Shown here piece by piece: positions 1 through 7,801 of a DNA stretch of 64,000 nucleotides. Location of the stretch: positions 1,798,001 through 1,862,000 of the forward strand of contig NZ_DAJPEN010000001.1 in assembly GCF_025993685.1 (NCBI RefSeq). Direction: 5' to 3'. A program made the translations under genes and the position numbers. This stretch comes from Bacteroides mediterraneensis. GTDB taxonomy: Bacteria > Bacteroidota > Bacteroidia > Bacteroidales > Bacteroidaceae. Under the pieces are notes generated by a model. That model saw only the letters and a list, made by a program, of their open reading frames with translations, had not been told where the DNA came from and did not search any database. Every line of letters starts with the position of its first letter. The first letter of the stretch is position 1.

Positions 1-1
1 G

Positions 2-166
2 GAACCGACACAGGAAAACCTGACAGCCTGGGTCAAAGCCGGCGTATTCTGCGTAGGCATGGGTTCCAAGCTCTTCCCGAAAGACAAGGTAGCCGCTGAA
101 GACTGGGCATACGTGACCGACAAGTGCAAGGAAGCCTTGGGCTACATCGCCGACGCCCGCAAATAA
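2..166 (+). CDS. eda: KDPG/KHG aldolase, C-terminal end (partial)
   Basis: The window opens inside this gene; 54 codons and a TAA stop remain. The tail contains VGMGSKLFPK, the conserved end of the class I 2-dehydro-3-deoxyphosphogluconate aldolase barrel, followed by an amphipathic C-terminal helix. The enzyme splits KDPG into pyruvate and glyceraldehyde-3-phosphate in sugar-acid catabolism. The Schiff-base lysine lies outside the window. A strong hairpin terminator follows at 202-243, so this is the last gene of its transcript. The assignment rests on a short stretch only. Confidence 0.8.
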   Translation, partial: EPTQENLTAWVKAGVFCVGMGSKLFPKDKVAAEDWAYVTDKCKEALGYIADARK

Positions 167-201
167 GACAAAATTCATTTTGTTTAAAGGTGTATAAGTA
201 G

Positions 202-243
202 AAAGCCTCGCAATGTCCTTCACACACATTGCGGGGCTTTTTT
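202..243 (+). terminator. Intrinsic terminator after eda
   Basis: The arms AAGCCTCGCAATG and CATTGCGGGGCTT pair around a short loop and are followed by a T run. Confidence 0.85.
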
Positions 244-320
244 ATGCCCGCAAGCGGAAGAATATTCATGAAAAAATCCAAAAACGACGCCCTCCGCATG
301 GATATGTGGACGGAAAATCC

Positions 321-328
321 TATCTTTG
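321..328 (+). promoter_or_regulatory. Bacteroides -7 box for the NIF3 gene
   Basis: TATCTTTG matches the Bacteroides sigma -7 consensus TAnnTTTG and sits 20 nt before the NIF3 ATG. This predicts a short leader. Confidence 0.55.
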
Positions 329-348
329 CATGAAATTTTTCGCGAAAT

Positions 349-1443
349 ATGAAAATTAAGGAAATTGTGAATGCCCTTGAGATATTCGCGCCTCTGCCTT
401 TACAGGACGGATTCGACAATGCCGGACTGCAAATCGGATTGACAGACGCGGAAGCTACAGGGGCTTTGTTGTGTCTGGACGTCACGGAAGCCGTGGTAGA
501 TGAAGCCATCACGCTGGGATATAACCTGATTGTGTCCCACCATCCGCTCATCTTCAAGGGCTACAAGTCGATTACCGGACGCGACTACGTGGAGCGTTGC
601 ATCCTGAAAGCCATCAAGAACGACATCGTGATTTTCTCGATGCACACCAACCTGGACAATGCCCCGCAGGGAGTGAACTTCAAGATTGCCGAAATTATCG
701 GACTGAAAAACCTGCGCATCCTGGAGCCGAAAGAGAACCAGCTGCTGAAACTGGTCACCTTCGTCCCCACAGCCCAGGCCGAAGGGGTGCGCCAGGCCTT
801 GTTCGCCGCCGGATGCGGATGCATCGGCAACTACGACTCCTGCAGCTACAACCTGGAAGGAAAGGGCACTTTCCGCGCACAGCCGGGCACGCATCCTTTC
901 TGCGGAGAAATCGGCCAGCTGCATGAGGAACAGGAGGTGCGAGTGGAGACGGTGCTTCCGGCCTACCTGAAAGGGAAGGTGCAGAAGGCCCTTATCGAGG
1001 CTCATCCTTACGAGGAACCGGCCTACGACTTCTATCCCTTGCAGAACGAATGGGCACAAGCCGGTTCGGGACTCGTGGGCGAACTGGAAGAACCGGAAAC
1101 GGAGACCGACTTCCTGCGCCGCGTGAAGAAACTGTTCGAAGTGGGCTGCGTGAAACACTCGCGCATGACGGGACGCCTCATCCAGAAGGTAGCCCTCTGC
1201 GGAGGAGCCGGAGCCTTTCTGCTGCCCAAGGCGGTAGGCGCGCACGCCGACGTCTTCCTGACAGGCGAAGTGAAATACCACGACTATTTCAGCTACGAGA
1301 ACGACATACTGATAGCGGAAATAGGGCACTACGAAAGCGAACAATATACCAAAGACTTATTATATTCAATCATACGGGAGAAGTTTCCGACACTCGATGT
1401 ACAGCTGACGCGTGTCAATACCAATCCCATAAAATACTTGTAG
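349..1443 (+). CDS. NIF3-like dinuclear metal-centre protein
   Basis: The 364-residue protein belongs to the NIF3/YbgI/YqfO family (GTP cyclohydrolase 1 type 2-like). Metal-binding signatures are the VSHHPL motif (His64 and His65) near the N-terminus and the GHYESEQ motif near the C-terminus. At 364 residues it is the long YqfO type, with an inserted PII/CutA-like domain at roughly residues 125-230 (it includes HPYEEPAYD). Family members form toroidal hexamers with a dinuclear metal site, and their cellular role is unsettled. It is followed after 6 nt by the coiled-coil zinc-ribbon gene; this pairing is common in Bacteroidetes and suggests one transcript. Confidence 0.9.
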   Translation: MKIKEIVNALEIFAPLPLQDGFDNAGLQIGLTDAEATGALLCLDVTEAVVDEAITLGYNLIVSHHPLIFKGYKSITGRDYVERCILKAIKNDIVIFSMHTNLDNAPQGVNFKIAEIIGLKNLRILEPKENQLLKLVTFVPTAQAEGVRQALFAAGCGCIGNYDSCSYNLEGKGTFRAQPGTHPFCGEIGQLHEEQEVRVETVLPAYLKGKVQKALIEAHPYEEPAYDFYPLQNEWAQAGSGLVGELEEPETETDFLRRVKKLFEVGCVKHSRMTGRLIQKVALCGGAGAFLLPKAVGAHADVFLTGEVKYHDYFSYENDILIAEIGHYESEQYTKDLLYSIIREKFPTLDVQLTRVNTNPIKYL

Positions 1444-1449
1444 AAAACT

Positions 1450-2241
1450 ATGGCTAAAGAAGCAAAAAAAGATCCGAATGAATTGAGTGTAGAAGAAAAG
1501 CTGAAAGCACTCTATCAGTTGCAAACCATGTTGTCGGAGATTGATAAAATCAAGACACTGAGAGGGGAGCTTCCGCTGGAAGTGCAGGACCTGGAAGACG
1601 AAGTGACCGGTCTGAGCACACGTATCGAAAAGATCAAGGGTGAGATTGAAGAGTTGAAGTCGAATGTGGCCAGCAAGAAAATCGAAATCGAAACGGCCAA
1701 GACTTCCATCGACAAGTATAAGAGCCAGCAGGACAATGTGCGCAACAACCGCGAATACGACGTGCTGACCAAGGAAATCGAATTCCAGAGCCTCGAAGTG
1801 GAACTCTGCGAAAAACGTATCAAGGAATACACCGCCGGCATCAAGGCCAAGGAAGAGGAAATCGTGAAGAGTGAACAGCTGCTCGAGGAAAGAAAGAAAG
1901 ACCTGGAAGTGAAGAAGAACGAGCTGGACGAAATCGTGGCCGAAACCAAACAGGAAGAAGAAAAGCTGAGAGAAAAAGCAAAGAACCTGGAAGCTACCAT
2001 CGAACCGCGTCTGCTTCAGGCTTTCAAGCGTATCCGTAAGAACTCACGCAACGGTTTGGGTATCACTTACGTGCAGCGTGACGCTTGTGGCGGTTGCTTC
2101 AACAAGATTCCGCCTCAGAAACAGCTCGACATCCGCATGCGCAAGAAAATCATCGTTTGCGAATACTGCGGACGTATCATGATTGACCCGGAACTGGCGG
2201 GTGTGGAACCGGAAAAGCATCTGGAAACAAAAATGAAATAA
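1450..2241 (+). CDS. Coiled-coil protein with C4 zinc ribbon (CdsZ/CT398-like)
   Basis: Of the 263 residues, roughly 15-195 are a long charged, heptad-rich coiled coil. The C-terminus carries a four-cysteine zinc ribbon (CGGC at Cys213/216 and CEYC at Cys237/240). This is the architecture of the C4-type zinc-ribbon family that includes chlamydial CT398/CdsZ. A role in binding RNA or protein partners is plausible but not shown by sequence. It directly follows the NIF3 gene. The IS1182-type element begins 26 bp after its stop, and the left hairpin of that element now lies where a terminator for this gene would be expected. Confidence 0.85.
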   Translation: MAKEAKKDPNELSVEEKLKALYQLQTMLSEIDKIKTLRGELPLEVQDLEDEVTGLSTRIEKIKGEIEELKSNVASKKIEIETAKTSIDKYKSQQDNVRNNREYDVLTKEIEFQSLEVELCEKRIKEYTAGIKAKEEEIVKSEQLLEERKKDLEVKKNELDEIVAETKQEEEKLREKAKNLEATIEPRLLQAFKRIRKNSRNGLGITYVQRDACGGCFNKIPPQKQLDIRMRKKIIVCEYCGRIMIDPELAGVEPEKHLETKMK

Positions 2242-2268
2242 GTGCCGGAAAACCGGTGACTGGAAAGA

Positions 2269-2308
2269 GGCCGTCTCAAAATGAAATATAATTTGAGATG
2301 GCCTTTTT
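2269..2308. terminator. Hairpin of left IS end, terminator-like
   Basis: GGCCGTCTCAAA pairs with TTTGAGATGGCC across an 11-nt loop and is followed by TTTTTT on the + strand. It can stop transcripts arriving from the zinc-ribbon gene and so insulates the transposase. Confidence 0.6.
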
Positions 2309-2326
2309 TGTGTCTGCAAAAAAAAT

Positions 2327-2364
2327 CGGGCAAGCCCAAACTTCGCTCAGTCAGGACTTGCCCG
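2327..2364 (+). repeat. Hairpin in transposase leader
   Basis: CGGGCAAG (2327-2334) pairs with CTTGCCCG (2357-2364) upstream of the transposase start at 2416. Such leader structures in insertion sequences often limit transposase translation from outside transcripts; here that is inference. Confidence 0.4.
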
Positions 2365-2415
2365 TCTCCCTAATTTTTCGTATCTTAGGGAATCAAGCAA
2401 TATATCCCAAAGATA

Positions 2416-3927
2416 ATGTTTAAAAACTATACCTCCAACGATAATCTGCTTTTACCTCCGTGTTTAGGCGATTTTATTCCCCAGAACGATCCGGTCCGGG
2501 TTGTTCACCGCATCATTGAACAGATCAGCCTGGAAGAACTTTACCGCAAGTACTCCGTCAAAGGCTGTCCGGCCTACCATCCCCGCATGATGCTGCAGAT
2601 TCTGGTATATGCCTATCTGCGCAATATCTATTCCAGCCGCCGCATTGAGGAGTTCTGCCGCAATGACATCCGCTTCATGTGGCTGACCGGTACCAGGGTG
2701 CCTGACCACAACACCATCAACCGTTTTCGCAGCAGCCGGCTGAAGGATGTGCTCAAGACCGTCTTCGCCACCATCGTGAAGTTCCTCGTGGCGGAGGGCT
2801 TTGTAAGTCTGGACGTAGCCTGCACCGACGGGACGAAGATGGAGGCGAACGCCAACCGTTATACGTTCGTCTGGGGCAAGTCCATCCACACCCGCATCTC
2901 CAGAATTGCGGAACAGCTTGAGGAGATATGGCGGTACGCCGAGTCCGTCACCAAGCAGGAGCTGCGCGACTCCGCTCCCGTCACTTACCAGGACATCACC
3001 CCCGAGAAGGTGGAAAGGGCGCTGGAACAGATACATGAAGCTCTGGAGGGAACGGATGCGGACCGGAAAGTGAAGGCCAAGGTCCGGCGCGTGAGGAAGG
3101 CATGGCCCGAACAGCTGAAGAAATACGAATCCCAGGGAAAGATTCTCGACGGGCGCAACAGCTACTCCAAGACAGACCCCGACGCCACGTTCATGCGGAT
3201 GAAGGAGGACCACATGAGGAACGGGCAGCTCAAGCCCGGATACAACCCGCAGGTCAGTACCAACAGACAGTTCATCCTGAACTATACCCTCCACCAGTGT
3301 GCCGGTGACACCTCCACCTATCCCCTGCACATGGAAGACTTCCATTCCCTGTACGGCAGATATCCTGACGTGTCCGTCTGTGACGCCGGGTACGGAAGCG
3401 AGGAGAACTACCTGTACGCCTTCAGGCATGGCATTGAAACCTTCATAAAGTACAACTATTTCCATAAGGAACAGAAAAGGAGCTTCAGGAATGACCCGTT
3501 CCTGTCCGCCAACTTCTACTATAATGAAGAAACCGACGGGATGTACTGTCCGATGGGACAGAGGATGGAAAGACTCTCCGATGTAAAGCGGACGACAGAC
3601 AACGGTTTTGTACAGACCGTCTCAAGGTACAGGGCACGGAACTGCAAGGGCTGCCCGTTAAGATGCCGGTGTCACAGAAGCCGGTCGGAAAGGATTGTGC
3701 AAGTGAATCATCGGCTGAGAAAAATCAAGGAAAGGGAACGTGAGAAACTCCTCTCCGAGGAAGGTCTTAAATACCGGAGCCAGCGGCCGCAGGATGTGGA
3801 AGCCGTATTTGGAAACCTCAAGAACAACAAGCACTTCAAGAGGTTCCATCTTCGTGGGCTGAAAAAGGTGGAAATTGAGTTTGGCCTGCTGGCCATAGCG
3901 CATAATCTTGCAAAAGTAGCCTCTTAG
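2416..3927 (+). CDS. IS1182 family transposase
   Basis: The 503-residue protein looks intact. The N-terminal DUF772-like region is about residues 1-110. A DDE catalytic core follows: first Asp in the VACTDGTKMEAN segment, second in the VCDAGYGSEEN segment, and Glu near QDVEAVFGNLKNNK. A cysteine-rich knuckle (CKGCPLRCRC) precedes the last catalytic block, as usual in IS1182 transposases. It catalyses cut-and-paste or copy transposition of the element at 2267-4072. A decayed relative with the same DVKRTTDN...VSRYRARNC stretch lies at 52780-53010, so the lineage has been in this genome more than once. Confidence 0.92.
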   Translation: MFKNYTSNDNLLLPPCLGDFIPQNDPVRVVHRIIEQISLEELYRKYSVKGCPAYHPRMMLQILVYAYLRNIYSSRRIEEFCRNDIRFMWLTGTRVPDHNTINRFRSSRLKDVLKTVFATIVKFLVAEGFVSLDVACTDGTKMEANANRYTFVWGKSIHTRISRIAEQLEEIWRYAESVTKQELRDSAPVTYQDITPEKVERALEQIHEALEGTDADRKVKAKVRRVRKAWPEQLKKYESQGKILDGRNSYSKTDPDATFMRMKEDHMRNGQLKPGYNPQVSTNRQFILNYTLHQCAGDTSTYPLHMEDFHSLYGRYPDVSVCDAGYGSEENYLYAFRHGIETFIKYNYFHKEQKRSFRNDPFLSANFYYNEETDGMYCPMGQRMERLSDVKRTTDNGFVQTVSRYRARNCKGCPLRCRCHRSRSERIVQVNHRLRKIKEREREKLLSEEGLKYRSQRPQDVEAVFGNLKNNKHFKRFHLRGLKKVEIEFGLLAIAHNLAKVAS

Positions 3928-4040
3928 GAGGCTTCTGACGAGGGAAAAACGGTGTAAAACGTGAAATCTGTAGAAGGAAACTTGTAAATTCCTTTTTGAG
4001 GAAAAATCCAAACGACTTCAATCTGATATGAAACGACAGA

Positions 4041-4079
4041 GGCCATCTCAAGGTTTATTTTGAGACGGCCTCTTTTTTT
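4041..4079. terminator. Hairpin of right IS end, terminator-like
   Basis: GGCCATCTCAA pairs with TTGAGACGGCC and is followed by a long T run on the + strand. It probably terminates the transposase mRNA before the convergent gene at 4085. Confidence 0.6.
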
Positions 4080-4084
4080 ATGCC

Positions 4085-4534
4085 TTACAAATCGGCATAG
4101 CGGGGGATGTCGGGAAGAAAATAATACGTGTTGCGCGCATAGTCGATGCGGCAGCAGTAGTGACGGAGCCCGTTGCTCACCACCAGATAGTCCACCTTCA
4201 ACACCATGTTGTAGCGCGTAATCTGGTCGAAGACCGCCTGCGTAATCTCCACCGTAGGAGCCTTGTACTCCACAATCATCTGCGGGGTCAGGTCGCGGCG
4301 ATAGAGCACCGTGTCGCAGCGTTTCTTCGTCCCGTTCAGGCTGATCTGTATCTCATTGGCCAGCAGCCCTTGCGGATAACCCTTTACTTCCAGCAGGAAA
4401 TGCGTGAAATGCTGGCGCACCCATTCTTCCGGAGTCAAAGCCACATAACGGCGGCGGATTACGTCGAATATCACGTGCTTTCCGTCGCGCTGCGCAATCT
4501 TGGCGTCAAAAGCAGGTAAGTTCAATGCATCCAT
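4085..4534 (-). CDS. HsdR N-terminal-domain protein (type I restriction R-like nuclease fold)
   Basis: This 149-residue stand-alone protein resembles the HSDR_N family: the nuclease-fold core shows D at CDTVLYRRDL and the E-x-K pair in IVEYKAP, the PD-(D/E)XK pattern. It lacks helicase and methylase partners, so it is not a restriction system by itself. The start at 4534 was chosen over an upstream ATG at 4558 because a minus-strand -7 box TATCTTTG lies at 4556-4563, inside the longer reading frame. It is divergent from amn and holA; this neighbourhood recurs in Bacteroidetes. Function unknown. Confidence 0.75.
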   Translation of the reverse strand: MDALNLPAFDAKIAQRDGKHVIFDVIRRRYVALTPEEWVRQHFTHFLLEVKGYPQGLLANEIQISLNGTKKRCDTVLYRRDLTPQMIVEYKAPTVEITQAVFDQITRYNMVLKVDYLVVSNGLRHYCCRIDYARNTYYFLPDIPRYADL

Positions 4535-4555
4535 AAGCGTCCTTCTATTACGGGG

Positions 4556-4563
4556 CAAAGATA
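4556..4563 (-). promoter_or_regulatory. -7 box for the HsdR_N gene
   Basis: On the minus strand this reads TATCTTTG, a match to TAnnTTTG, and predicts a leader of about 15 nt to the ATG at 4534. Confidence 0.55.
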
Positions 4564-4667
4564 CGCTATTTTCCTAAAACCACATAAAAGCTGAATTATT
4601 TTCCAAAATCTGCGGGTCTCCGGTGCGAGAAAATCCCGAATTCTTTTTCCTGTTTGCATTATTATTG

Positions 4668-4675
4668 TACATTTG
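4668..4675 (+). promoter_or_regulatory. -7 box for amn-holA
   Basis: TACATTTG matches TAnnTTTG and lies 65 nt before the amn ATG in the divergent intergenic region. Confidence 0.45.
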
Positions 4676-4740
4676 CGTAAATGGAACGTGATTCCACGTT
4701 TCTGAGAAAACCTTATTGGCAACACAAATTCTGAAATCCA

Positions 4741-5517
4741 ATGAAAACGAAAGAAGAAATAGTAGCAAACTGGCTGCCGCGCTACACCAAGCGGAAGCTG
4801 GAAGACTTCGGTGAATACATCCTGTTGACGAACTTCAACAAATACGTCGAAATCTTTGCCGAACGGTTCAACGTGCCCATCCTGGGACGCGACGCCAACA
4901 TGATTTCGGCCCATGCGGAGGGAATCACCATCATCAACTTCGGGATGGGAAGCCCCAATGCCGCCATCATCATGGATCTGCTGAGTGCCGTGCACCCCAA
5001 GGCGTGCCTCTTTCTGGGCAAGTGCGGGGGTATCGACAAGAAGAACCAGATAGGCGACCTGATTCTCCCCATTGCCGCCATCCGCGGCGAAGGAACGTCG
5101 AACGACTATTATCCGCCCGAGGTACCGGCGCTTCCGGCCTTCATGCTCCAGCGTGCCGTATCGTCGGCCATCCGTGACCACTCACGCGACTACTGGACGG
5201 GAACAATCTACACCACCAACCGCCGCATTTGGGAGCACGACGAGGAGTTCAAGAAGTACCTGCTGAAAACCCGTGCCATGGCGGTGGATATGGAGACGGC
5301 CACCTTGTTCACCACCGGATTTGCCAACCACATCCCGACGGGTGCCCTACTGCTCGTGTCCGACCAGCCCATGATTCCGGAAGGCGTGAAGACCGAACAG
5401 AGCGACTCGATGGTGACCAAGAACTTCGTCCATGAGCATGTGGAAATCGGCATCGATGCCCTGCGCATGATCATCGACGAAAAGAAAACCGTAAAACACC
5501 TGAAATTCGACTGGTAA
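4741..5517 (+). CDS. amn: AMP nucleosidase
   Basis: The 258-residue enzyme is of the PNP/UDP phosphorylase fold. It hydrolyses AMP to adenine and ribose-5-phosphate in purine salvage. Visible signatures are the glycine-rich LGKCGGIDKK loop, GEGTSNDYYPPE in the middle, and the VDMETATLFT segment that binds the ribose and base (Glu in MET). It is much shorter than the enterobacterial enzyme, which carries an extra N-terminal domain, but this length is normal for Bacteroidetes. holA follows after 15 nt on the same strand, so they are probably cotranscribed. Confidence 0.88.
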   Translation: MKTKEEIVANWLPRYTKRKLEDFGEYILLTNFNKYVEIFAERFNVPILGRDANMISAHAEGITIINFGMGSPNAAIIMDLLSAVHPKACLFLGKCGGIDKKNQIGDLILPIAAIRGEGTSNDYYPPEVPALPAFMLQRAVSSAIRDHSRDYWTGTIYTTNRRIWEHDEEFKKYLLKTRAMAVDMETATLFTTGFANHIPTGALLLVSDQPMIPEGVKTEQSDSMVTKNFVHEHVEIGIDALRMIIDEKKTVKHLKFDW

Positions 5518-5532
5518 ACGAGGCGGAAAACA

Positions 5533-6549
5533 ATGGCAAAGGAAGTCACATACGAAGAGATTGTACGCAACCTGAAGAACCGGGTCTACGCGCCTGTCTA
5601 TTTCCTGATGGGCGAAGAGGATTACTACATCGACCGGATTGCCGACTACATCATCGACACCGTGCTGAACGAGACGGAAAAGGAATTCAACCTGACCGTG
5701 GCCTACGGGGCGGATACCGACGTGGCCAACGTCATCAATGCGGCCAAGCGCTACCCGATGATGTCGGAATATCAGGTGGTGGTAGTCAAGGAGGCACAGA
5801 GCCTGAAACGCCTCGACGAGCTGGCCTTCTACCTGCAGAAGCCCCAGAAATCGACCATCCTGGTGATGTGCTACAAGCACGGCAGTATCGACCGCCGGAA
5901 GAAACTGGCCGCCGAAATCGAAAAGAACGGCGTGCTCTTCGAATCGCGCAAGCTCAAGGACAGTCAGCTGCCCGGTTTCATCTCGTCGTACCTGAAGCGC
6001 CGGAAGGTGGAAATCGAGCCCAAGGCTTCGGAGATGATGGCCGAGTTCGTGGGAGCCGACCTGAACCGCATGGCGGGCGAACTGGAGAAACTCATCCTGA
6101 CGCTTCCGGCAGGCATGCGCAGAATCACACCGGAACAGATAGAGCGCAACATCGGCATCAGCAAAGACTATAACAACTTCGAGCTACGGAGCGCGCTGGT
6201 AGAGAAAGACGTGCTGAAGGCCAACAAAATCATCAAGTATTTCGAGGAAAATCCCAAGAACAATCCGTTGCAGATGACGCTGGCCATCCTGTTCAATTTC
6301 TTCTCCAACCTGATGCTGGCTTATTACGCTCCTGAAAAATCCGACCAGGGAGTTGCCGCCCAGCTGGGCCTGAAAAGTCCGTGGCAGGCGAAGGATTACA
6401 TGCTGGCCATGCGCCGTTATTCGGGCGTGAAGGTGATGCAGATTATCCATGCCATCCGCGAATGTGACGCCCGGTCGAAAGGCATCGGCAATCCGTCCAC
6501 GCCCGACGGGGAACTGCTGCGCGACCTGATTTACTTTATCCTGCACTAA
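5533..6549 (+). CDS. holA: DNA polymerase III subunit delta
   Basis: The 338-residue protein has the delta-subunit signature near the N-terminus (YFLMGEEDYYIDR, where other members have the degenerate P-loop) followed by a AAA+-like fold without Walker residues. The C-terminal third is the helical clamp-loader collar domain. It opens the beta clamp as part of the clamp loader during replication. It lies 15 nt after amn and is followed by a strong terminator at 6594-6636, so it ends the unit. Confidence 0.9.
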   Translation: MAKEVTYEEIVRNLKNRVYAPVYFLMGEEDYYIDRIADYIIDTVLNETEKEFNLTVAYGADTDVANVINAAKRYPMMSEYQVVVVKEAQSLKRLDELAFYLQKPQKSTILVMCYKHGSIDRRKKLAAEIEKNGVLFESRKLKDSQLPGFISSYLKRRKVEIEPKASEMMAEFVGADLNRMAGELEKLILTLPAGMRRITPEQIERNIGISKDYNNFELRSALVEKDVLKANKIIKYFEENPKNNPLQMTLAILFNFFSNLMLAYYAPEKSDQGVAAQLGLKSPWQAKDYMLAMRRYSGVKVMQIIHAIRECDARSKGIGNPSTPDGELLRDLIYFILH

Positions 6550-6593
6550 ATTTTCTCTCCGAAGCGGAGAAGTTACATAAGCCCTCAAAAAAA

Positions 6594-6636
6594 CGGCATA
6601 CATTCGGAAAATCGCCGGATGTATGCCGCTTTTTTC
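6594..6636 (+). terminator. Intrinsic terminator after holA
   Basis: CGGCATACAT-T-CGG pairs with CCG-G-ATGTATGCCG over a short AT-rich loop, followed by TTTTTT. Confidence 0.85.
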
Positions 6637-6724
6637 GTTTTCGCGAGAATTGAAAATTCCGGGGCGAAATACAAATGGACGTCAAATTTTAAATTCTCAC
6701 GAGGTTTCCCTACAAACGGTCAAT

Positions 6725-7227
6725 TACAAGTAGAATTGGAAGAAGAAAAATACAAAAGTAAACCTGCTTTCGTGTAGATTTGTATGGTTTACATTTGTAT
6801 TTGCTACTTTTATACACTACAAATGTAAATATTCCGAATCGAGTAGGGGAGTGATTACACTGATACAAAGCGTTTTACAAGAATAAACCGTTACATCTCT
6901 AAATGTAAACGAATAAATATAACCTTCACTTTAACCATACATAACAGACTGATTACCAGTTATTACAAGGCGAATTTCCACAAATACATTCAAGAAAAAG
7001 AGGGAATAAGACGAATAAACTTCAAATTCGGCCCAATATACACATGTATCAAATCATAAATAACATAAAACCAGTAATATAACAATATAATATAAAGTAA
7101 ATTACAATTGTATTTACACTTGTATAGAAGCAATATTGTACAAATGGAATACACAGTTTTACATCTGTAACGATATAAATTTAGATTTATAAATTTGCAT
7201 TTCTAAATTTAAAGAATTACTTTTGTA
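6725..7227. promoter_or_regulatory. Array of TACA-N2-TGTA dyads (putative operator array)
   Basis: This AT-rich 600-bp stretch has no gene but many copies of one dyad. Exact TACA-N2-TGTA occurs at 6790-6799, 6818-6827, 7039-7048, 7103-7112, 7115-7124 and 7160-7169. Variants are TTACAT-N6-ATGTAA at 6891-6908, TACAAATGGA at 7139-7148 and TTACTTTTGTAA at 7217-7228, plus looser half-matches at 6725 and 6751. Density rises towards the XRE-type regulator at 7258, and the last site overlaps its -7 box. The simplest reading is cooperative autoregulation by that regulator; no other gene borders the array on the downstream side. Confidence 0.7.
7194..7225 (+). promoter_or_regulatory. Promoter of the XRE regulator
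   Basis: A -33 TTTG (7194-7197) and a -7 TACTTTTG (7218-7225) are separated by 20 bp, the usual Bacteroides spacing, and predict a leader of about 27 nt. The -7 box lies inside a dyad of the upstream array, so a bound repressor would block it. Confidence 0.6.
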
Positions 7228-7257
7228 ATCAAGAAACAAAGCCATTTCCATTTGTAT

Positions 7258-7707
7258 ATGAAGGACCGGATTCTAAAAATCATGCAAAAAGAGGGATTGA
7301 CGAACGCCGAATTCGCCGAGAAGATTGGGATTTCCACCTCGTCACTGTCGCACATCTTCAGCGGGCGAAACAAACCGAGCCTGGAAGTCGTGATGCGCAT
7401 CCACAAAGCCTGTCCGTATGTCAACATCAACTGGCTGCTCTACGGAGAAGGCGAAATGGAAGAAAGCGCTCCCGCCGTGACAGGCATGGACCTGTTCACC
7501 CAACCGCTTGAGAATCCGAAAAACACGTCCGACGAACCGGATTCTCCCGATTTTTGCAAGGAGAACGAGGTTCCCAAGGTGGTTTATCCCCCCAAAGAGA
7601 TTATCAGAGAGGAAGTTAAGTACATCGAGAAGCCACATCCGAAGATTACCGAAATACGCATTTTCTTCGACAACGGCACCTACGAGGTCTTCAAACCCGA
7701 AAAATAA
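7258..7707 (+). CDS. XRE-family helix-turn-helix regulator
   Basis: The 149-residue protein begins with a clear HTH_3 domain (about residues 1-62): LTNAEFAEKIGIS, then SSLSHIFSGRNKPS as the recognition helix, and WLLYGEGEM after the fold. A Pro/Glu/Asp-rich linker follows, and a C-terminal segment (EIRIFFDNGTYEVFKPE) that may mediate dimerisation. The ATG at 7258 was chosen; the TTG two codons upstream lacks support. This domain order is common in Bacteroides regulators of unknown targets. The dyad array immediately upstream points to autoregulation. No phage or mobile genes adjoin it. Confidence 0.85.
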   Translation: MKDRILKIMQKEGLTNAEFAEKIGISTSSLSHIFSGRNKPSLEVVMRIHKACPYVNINWLLYGEGEMEESAPAVTGMDLFTQPLENPKNTSDEPDSPDFCKENEVPKVVYPPKEIIREEVKYIEKPHPKITEIRIFFDNGTYEVFKPEK

Positions 7708-7751
7708 CGCCCCGCACAGGAAAAAGCATCCCCCCGGGAGCTAGGCATATA

Positions 7752-7796
7752 AAAGGTAAATTCGTATCTTTGCGTGACAGAAACGAATTTACCTTT
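7752..7796 (+). promoter_or_regulatory. pyrK promoter within a 14-bp inverted repeat
   Basis: The arms AAAGGTAAATTCGT (7752-7765) and ACGAATTTACCTTT (7783-7796) are perfect inverted copies. The -7 box TATCTTTG (7765-7772) lies between them, and a T run follows the right arm five nt before the pyrK ATG. It could be an operator covering the promoter or a terminator-like hairpin for the upstream gene. Confidence 0.65.
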
Positions 7797-7801
7797 TTTA
7801 T

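Larger units (their letters stand above)
2267..4072 (+). mobile_element. Intact IS1182-family insertion sequence
   Basis: The element is bounded by inverted ends GAGGCCGTCTCAAAAT (2267-2282) and its reverse complement at 4057-4072, and encloses one full transposase gene. Each end also carries an inward inverted partner (GAGATGGCC and GGCCATCTC), so each end folds as a hairpin by itself. The outer AAA/TTT match slightly extends the inverted repeat. No convincing target duplication was seen. It lies between a + strand gene and a - strand gene with only 26 and 12 bp to their stop codons, a landing site that harms neither ORF. Confidence 0.9.

Noticed and set aside
2260..4080. Target-site duplication of the IS element
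   Set aside because: The flanks show only an A run on the left and a T run on the right, which extend the inverted repeat rather than form a direct repeat.
4085..4534. A restriction-modification system around the HsdR-like protein
   Set aside because: No methylase, specificity subunit or helicase motor is nearby; only the nuclease-like domain is present.
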